NCBI RefSeq assembly: GCF_040219215.1
Contig: NZ_JAVJSX010000032.1
Coordinates: 124,001-188,000, forward strand
Source: Thalassobaculum_A sp040219215
Lineage (GTDB): Bacteria; Pseudomonadota; Alphaproteobacteria; Thalassobaculales; Thalassobaculaceae
Length of the DNA: 64,000 bases
Direction of reading: 5' to 3'
Shown: piece after piece, positions 60,013 through 64,000 of the stretch
Numbering within the stretch: the stretch's first letter is position 1
How the letters are laid out: each line of letters opens with the position of its first letter
The notes under the pieces: generated by a model
The model's input: only the letters and a program-made list of their open reading frames with translations
Database searches by the model: none
What the model was told of the DNA's origin: nothing
Translations under genes and position numbers: made by a program

Positions 60013-60761
60013 GCCTGGTCGAGGTTTCCCGGGACGGCGGGGTTGCTACCGTCACCCTATCAAGGGCCGAAAAGCGCAATGCGGTCTCCAGCGATGTCGC
60101 TGCCGCCATAGCCGCCGCGTTCGGAGAACTGTCCACGGACGACAGCCTGCGGGTCGTCTGCCTGAACGGCGCCGGTCCAAGCTTCTGCGCCGGCGCCGAT
60201 GTCCGCGAGATGGCCACGCTCGACCCGTCATCTGCGGCCGCGTTCATCCGTGGCCTGCACCGGGCTATCCAGTCGGTCATGGAGTGCCCGGTACCCGTGG
60301 TCGCCGCGATCCACGGCGCCTGTGTGGGAGCCGGGCTCGAACTGGTAGCCGGCGCTGACCTTCGGATTGCGGCCGACGACGCCCATTTCTCGATGCCGGA
60401 GGTCCTGGTCGGCATTCCGTCCGTGATTGAGGCGGCCCTGCTGCCGCGCTTGATCGGACGCGGCCGGTCGGCGCGTCTGGTGCTGACCGGTGAGACCATC
60501 ACCGCGCCGGTTGCCGAACGCTGGGGATTGGTGGAAGAGATCGTGCCGCACGCCGATCTGGCCGGGCGGGCGGCTGCGCTGGTCCGGGCGATCGACGGCG
60601 CTGACCCGGCGGCGATCCGCGCCCAGAAGGTGCTGTGTCGGCAGTGGGATACCCTGTCGATCGACGATGCGGTCGAGGCCAGCGTCGCGAGCTTCGCCGC
60701 CTGCTATGAGACGGACGCGCCGCGCCAGCGCATGGCGGCGATCCTGGGGCGGCGTGGATGA
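60009..60761 (+). CDS. Enoyl-CoA hydratase/isomerase family protein
   Basis: Crotonase-fold enzyme of 250 residues. GAGPSFCAGADVREMA near residues 56-70 forms the first oxyanion block and AIHGACVGAGLELVAGADLRIA near 98-119 the second; SMPEVLVGIPSVIEAALLPR contains Glu in the catalytic-like position. GTG 60009 overlaps the stop of the CinA-like gene by four bases, so the two are translationally linked. The reaction is likely hydration of an enoyl-CoA, but other crotonase chemistry cannot be excluded. Confidence 0.9.
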   Translation: MSLVEVSRDGGVATVTLSRAEKRNAVSSDVAAAIAAAFGELSTDDSLRVVCLNGAGPSFCAGADVREMATLDPSSAAAFIRGLHRAIQSVMECPVPVVAAIHGACVGAGLELVAGADLRIAADDAHFSMPEVLVGIPSVIEAALLPRLIGRGRSARLVLTGETITAPVAERWGLVEEIVPHADLAGRAAALVRAIDGADPAAIRAQKVLCRQWDTLSIDDAVEASVASFAACYETDAPRQRMAAILGRRG

Positions 60762-61156
60762 AGAGGATCGCCACTGCGGCCCTGGTGCTGCTGTCCATGG
60801 GGGCCGGACCTGTTGCTTCGGCGGCATCGGTCGATGGCATCTGGGGCGTGACCCAGGGCACCGGCGTGCTGTGCTCCGGCGCCCATGTGATGGTGCTGCG
60901 CGATGGTCGCTACATCAAAGCGCTGCTGGACATGGGAACCACCCAGGGCCTGCGCGATCTCGTCGAGGGAACGTCGACCTATGTGTTCGATGGCGTCCAA
61001 CTGGTGGTTGCCGCGTCGCTGTCGTTGGCCCGCCCCGAGCCTCGGCAGGTGTTTCAATGGGACCCGGTCGGACAGATCCTGAGACGCGAGGAACCGACTC
61101 CGTCCCTGACGTTCCGGCGCTGCCCGGATCGCGAATTGTTGCTGTTGAATCGGTGA
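60758..61156 (+). CDS. Small secreted protein of unknown function
   Basis: Protein of 132 residues with a Sec signal peptide (MKRIATAALVLLSMGAGPVASAA, cleavage near residue 22). The mature part begins VDGIWGVTQGTGVLCSGAHV, reminiscent of small beta-rich periplasmic proteins, and has two Cys that could pair (Cys near 42 and in RRCPDRE). Its ATG overlaps the enoyl-CoA hydratase stop by four bases, so the three genes form one unit. I recognise no domain. Confidence 0.75.
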   Translation: MKRIATAALVLLSMGAGPVASAASVDGIWGVTQGTGVLCSGAHVMVLRDGRYIKALLDMGTTQGLRDLVEGTSTYVFDGVQLVVAASLSLARPEPRQVFQWDPVGQILRREEPTPSLTFRRCPDRELLLLNR

Positions 61157-61173
61157 TTCCGCCACTCGCGAAG

Positions 61174-61189
61174 TGGATCGGCCATTGCA
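61174..61189 (+). promoter_or_regulatory. Candidate sigma-54 (RpoN) promoter upstream of the Amt-kinase gene
   Basis: TGGATCGGCCATTGCA matches the -24/-12 pattern TGGCACG-N4-TTGCW with the required GG at 61175-61176 and GC at 61187-61188, exactly ten bases apart. Five of seven bases of the -24 block and all of the TTGCA block agree. Ammonium transporter genes are classic RpoN/NtrC targets, which supports the call. No clear NtrC site is evident just upstream. Confidence 0.55.
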
Positions 61190-61295
61190 GCCCCGGACAC
61201 CTGCGACCTGCGGTCGATCACTCCGATTTCGCCACGCATGTCGGGGAAAGAGTTCTTTGATTGATTGAATGTGTTGATTCGGCATAGGAATTCGC

Positions 61296-63398
61296 ATGCC
61301 GATAGACGCGTCCGCTCTCGACGTAACCTGGATGATCGTTGCTGCGGGCCTGGTCTTCGTGATGCAGGTCGGTTTCTGTGCGCTGGAAGCCGGGTTCGTT
61401 CGGGCGCGCAACACGATCAATGTCGCGGCCAAAAACCTCATCGATTTCTGCGTTGCCGGGGCGGTTTTCTGGGCCGTGGGCTTCTGGCTGATGTTCGGCG
61501 CGCGGCCCGACCTGGTCGCGGCCGACGGCATCGGATGGGCGGCGGCGTTCTTCGTGTTCCAGCTGATGTTCTGTGGCACCGCGACCACCATTGTCTCCGG
61601 CGCTGTTGCCGAGCGGATCCGGTACCTCGGCTACATCCTGGTGTCGGCGGTCATGGCCGGCGCGATCTATCCGCTGGCGGGCGGTTGGGCCTGGGCCGGC
61701 GCGGATGGCGGCGAGCCCGGCTGGCTGGAGGCGCTCGGGTTTGTCGACTTCGCCGGGTCGACGGTCGTGCATTCGGTAGGGGGATGGGTTGCCCTGGCAG
61801 CGGTCCTGGTCGTCGGGCCGCGGATCGGACGGTTTCAGGCCGGGGGAGGTGCTGCACCGCAACCGCACAGCCTGCCGCTGGCAGCGATCGGCGCGATGCT
61901 GCTGTGGTTCGGCTGGATCGGGTTCAACGGCGGCTCGACCCTGGCGATGGATGGCCGGGTGGCGCCGATCGTCGCGCACACCATGCTGGCCGGGTGCTTT
62001 GGTGGGCTGGCCAGCCAGGCTATCGCGGCTGCGATGACCCGCAAGGCCCGGGTCGACGCGCTGCTGAACGGAATACTCGGCGGCCTGGTGGCGATCACCG
62101 CCAGTTGCCACGCGGTCAGCGCCGGCGAGGCGGCGATCATCGGTGCCGTCGGCGGGGCGCTGGTGCCGCCAGGAGTGCGGCTGTTGGAACGCCTGCGGAT
62201 CGACGACGCGGTGGGGGCAATCCCGGTCCATCTGTTCGCCGGCATCTGGGGAACGCTGGCCGTCGCCCTGTTCGGCGATCCAGCCGTTCTGGGGCGCGGC
62301 TGGCTGGAGCAGTTGCAGATCCAGTCGATGGGCATCGTCAGCATCGGTGCCGTCGCCTTTGCGGGCTCCTATGCGCTGCTTCGAGCGATCAACGTGATCT
62401 CGCCGCTGCGGGTATCGGTGGATGGCGAGCGGGCCGGACTCAACGCCGCCGAGCATGAAGCGTCGTCGGCCATGCAGGACCTTATCGTCTCGATGGAGGA
62501 TCATTTCCGCTCCGGCCGGATGGATGACCCGATCCCGGTCGAGATCGGGTCGGAGGTGGAGCCGGTCGCGCGGCAGTACAATCGCGTGGTGGCGAGGGTT
62601 CGGGCGGACACCCGGCGGATGGAGCAGACGGTGGAGGCGCTGGCTTCCGCCAAGACCGAGGCGGAGGCGGCCAACCGGGCGAAGAGCGCGTTCCTGGCCA
62701 ACATGAGCCACGAGTTGCGCACCCCGCTGAACGCGGTCATCGGGTTCTCGGACCTGCTTGGCAACGAGCCGTTCGGCAAACTCGGCGACGATCGCTACAA
62801 GACCTACGCCGAGGACATCCGCATGGCCGGGGAGCATCTGCTTACCCTCGTCAACGACCTGCTAGATCACTCGCGAATCGAAGCCGGCAAGGTCGAGTTG
62901 CACGAGATCGACGTAGACGTACGGGCGGTGGTCCGCCGGGTAGGCCGCATGATGGAGGATCTGGCGAAGACCCGTGGCCTGACCCTTGAGTTGCACATCG
63001 ACGCCGACCTGCCGCGGTTGCACGCCGATGAGCGTCTGGTGCGTCAGGTCCTCCTGAACCTGGTTTCGAACGCGGTGAAGTTCACCCAGCGCGGGGGACG
63101 CGTGGAGGTGGTTGGACGCCTGGAACCGGACGATCGCATCGCCCTGGTGGTGGCCGACACCGGTATCGGCATGGACAGGGCCGACATCGCGCGGGCGATG
63201 GAACCGTTCGTGCAACTCAGCGATCGCTACGACAAGTCATACGGCGGCACCGGCCTTGGCTTGCCATTGGTCAACTCGATGGTGCGGCTGCACGGCGGCA
63301 CCCTGACTCTCGACTCGATGAAGGGGCACGGAACCACGGTCAGCGTGCGGTTCCCCGAGATCCGCACGCTGCGGTTGTCTGTCGACGCCGCCGACTGA
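61296..63398 (+). CDS. Ammonium transporter (Amt) fused to histidine kinase
   Basis: A 700-residue fusion of an ammonium channel and a sensor kinase. Residues 1-385 are a full Amt domain with about eleven segments: Asp151 and His159 (VDFAGSTVVHSVGGW) correspond to AmtB Asp160 and His168, and His312 (VHLFAGIWGTL) to His318, so the conduction-pore twin histidines are intact. A HAMP-like coiled linker (about 390-460) leads to HisKA with His472 (MSHELRTPLNAVIGF) and an ATPase domain with N (LVSNAVKFTQ), G1 (DTGIGM) and G2 (GGTGLGLPLV) motifs. It resembles the Amt sensor-kinase type known from Kuenenia stuttgartiensis. No receiver domain, response regulator or glnK is adjacent. Confidence 0.93.
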   Translation: MPIDASALDVTWMIVAAGLVFVMQVGFCALEAGFVRARNTINVAAKNLIDFCVAGAVFWAVGFWLMFGARPDLVAADGIGWAAAFFVFQLMFCGTATTIVSGAVAERIRYLGYILVSAVMAGAIYPLAGGWAWAGADGGEPGWLEALGFVDFAGSTVVHSVGGWVALAAVLVVGPRIGRFQAGGGAAPQPHSLPLAAIGAMLLWFGWIGFNGGSTLAMDGRVAPIVAHTMLAGCFGGLASQAIAAAMTRKARVDALLNGILGGLVAITASCHAVSAGEAAIIGAVGGALVPPGVRLLERLRIDDAVGAIPVHLFAGIWGTLAVALFGDPAVLGRGWLEQLQIQSMGIVSIGAVAFAGSYALLRAINVISPLRVSVDGERAGLNAAEHEASSAMQDLIVSMEDHFRSGRMDDPIPVEIGSEVEPVARQYNRVVARVRADTRRMEQTVEALASAKTEAEAANRAKSAFLANMSHELRTPLNAVIGFSDLLGNEPFGKLGDDRYKTYAEDIRMAGEHLLTLVNDLLDHSRIEAGKVELHEIDVDVRAVVRRVGRMMEDLAKTRGLTLELHIDADLPRLHADERLVRQVLLNLVSNAVKFTQRGGRVEVVGRLEPDDRIALVVADTGIGMDRADIARAMEPFVQLSDRYDKSYGGTGLGLPLVNSMVRLHGGTLTLDSMKGHGTTVSVRFPEIRTLRLSVDAAD

Positions 63399-63402
63399 AG
63401 CG

Positions 63403-64000
63403 TCAGGCAGCGGTTCCGTGTCGGGGTCGGTGCATGGCTCCGCCGGCTGCCAGCAGAAACGCCAGCTCGACCGCCAGCAGGTTCGGGATCCAGGCGCTGT
63501 ACGCGAGAAACGGCGCCACGTCGTTGTACATCAGGCCGAACGGCAGGAACGCCAGGATCTGCAGGCGCAGCGTCACCGCGCCGAAGGTCAGCGCGAACGA
63601 TCGGATCATCCAGCGGCGGTGCGCTGCGAAGTCACGGGCCATTGCCAGCCGCCAGGCGGTCAGGGTGGTGTAGAGCCAGACGGCGGCCAGGACTGAAAAG
63701 CCGAAGGTCGCGACCCGGCCGCTGGCGGCATCCGGAGCGATCCACAACGCGGCACCGGCGCCCACGACACAGCCAAGCACGTAGAACCGCCCGGTCCAGC
63801 GGTGCAGCCGCGGCCAGCGCTGCCGGACGCTCCCGAGAAACTGGAAACCGCCGACGATCAGTGCCGCGGCCGACGCTCCTGCATGGGTGGCGAAGATCCA
63901 GCCGTTTGCGATCACGGTGGCCTGCATGCCTTCGCCCGCCAGACGCGGATCGCCGAGCAGGTACCGCAGGGACGAGACCCCGATCAGTACCGAACTGACG
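63403..64000 (-). CDS. DUF2306-like membrane protein (5' partial)
   Basis: Hydrophobic protein with about five segments; FATHAGASAAALIVGGFQFL, RHRW-type loop HRWTGRFYVLGCVVG and HRRWMIRSFALTFGAVTLRL are typical of the DUF2306 family. Upstream of the internal Met at 63927 the frame stays open to the window edge and encodes a further membrane-like stretch (VSSVLIGVSSLRYLLGD), so the true start lies outside. Members are poorly known inner-membrane proteins. The gene converges on the Amt-kinase gene with four bases between stops. Confidence 0.8.
   Translation of the reverse strand, partial: VSSVLIGVSSLRYLLGDPRLAGEGMQATVIANGWIFATHAGASAAALIVGGFQFLGSVRQRWPRLHRWTGRFYVLGCVVGAGAALWIAPDAASGRVATFGFSVLAAVWLYTTLTAWRLAMARDFAAHRRWMIRSFALTFGAVTLRLQILAFLPFGLMYNDVAPFLAYSAWIPNLLAVELAFLLAAGGAMHRPRHGTAA

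Noticed and set aside
1..64000. CRISPR arrays, insertion sequences, tRNA or rRNA genes, phage or integrase genes
   Set aside because: No direct-repeat arrays, terminal inverted repeats with transposase, tRNA-like cloverleaf or phage gene could be recognised by reading; a tRNA or Rfam scan could still reveal small RNAs.

Overview
The window is a GC-rich, gene-dense chromosomal stretch of about 52 protein genes, with no rRNA, tRNA, CRISPR array or insertion sequence that I could recognise. The gene content suggests a free-living, aerobic, motile alphaproteobacterium, probably in or near Rhodospirillales. It includes TamA/TamB, a TAXI-type TRAP transporter, a sugar ABC transporter, an IlvD/Edd-type dehydratase, cytochrome bd of the short-loop (CIO) kind, ParA-like ATPases, chemoreceptors and many acyl-CoA and dioxygenase genes. 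The placement is inferred from gene families only; I could not run a search.

Layout. 1-3128: a sugar ABC transporter (binding protein cut by the window edge, two permeases) with a strong hairpin after the binding-protein gene. 3140-4114: an integral membrane protein on the other strand. 4450-7819: a catabolic set (IlvD/Edd dehydratase, an odd short-chain dehydrogenase, a TauD-type dioxygenase), then cydAB (7919-10377) and an orphan sensor kinase. 12390-17358 (minus): TAXI binding protein, fused TRAP permease and a trimethylamine-dehydrogenase-like flavoprotein, probably one uptake-and-oxidation operon. 17581-23769: tamA-tamB. 24265-24954: two small divergent genes with a pair of matching palindromic operators between them. 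24968-29047: a hydroxyacid dehydrogenase, a DUF924 protein, a lipoprotein and an acyl-CoA dehydrogenase. 29136-31769: three tandem paralogous 2OG-Fe(II) oxygenase-like genes. 31832-38275: a FAD-linked dehydrogenase, Sua5, an orphan ParA, thiM under a TPP riboswitch, an epimerase-like protein, a lipoprotein and CysQ.

38283-50356: an orphan CoxL-like molybdenum hydroxylase subunit, a SRAP (YedK) protein, a decayed EamA transporter, a PAS-GGDEF-EAL protein, a glycosylase/deacetylase pair, a second TauD-type enzyme and an SLC12-like permease. 50511-53728: YjbQ, amidase, creatininase-family enzyme and cytochrome b561, closely packed. 53735-58844 (minus): methionine aminopeptidase, a DAO-type oxidase, SfsA and a chemoreceptor. 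59230-61156: a CinA-type domain protein, enoyl-CoA hydratase and a small secreted protein, joined by 4-base overlaps. 61296-63398: an ammonium-transporter domain fused to a histidine kinase, preceded by a good sigma-54-type promoter element. 63403-64000: a DUF2306-like membrane protein cut by the window edge.

The most interesting points are the Amt-histidine kinase fusion with its candidate RpoN promoter, the tandem oxygenase trio with duplicated leaders, the paired CGCAC-N3-GTGCG operators beside a small HTH regulator, the TPP riboswitch whose expression hairpin covers the thiM ribosome binding site, and strong hairpins after both binding-protein genes.
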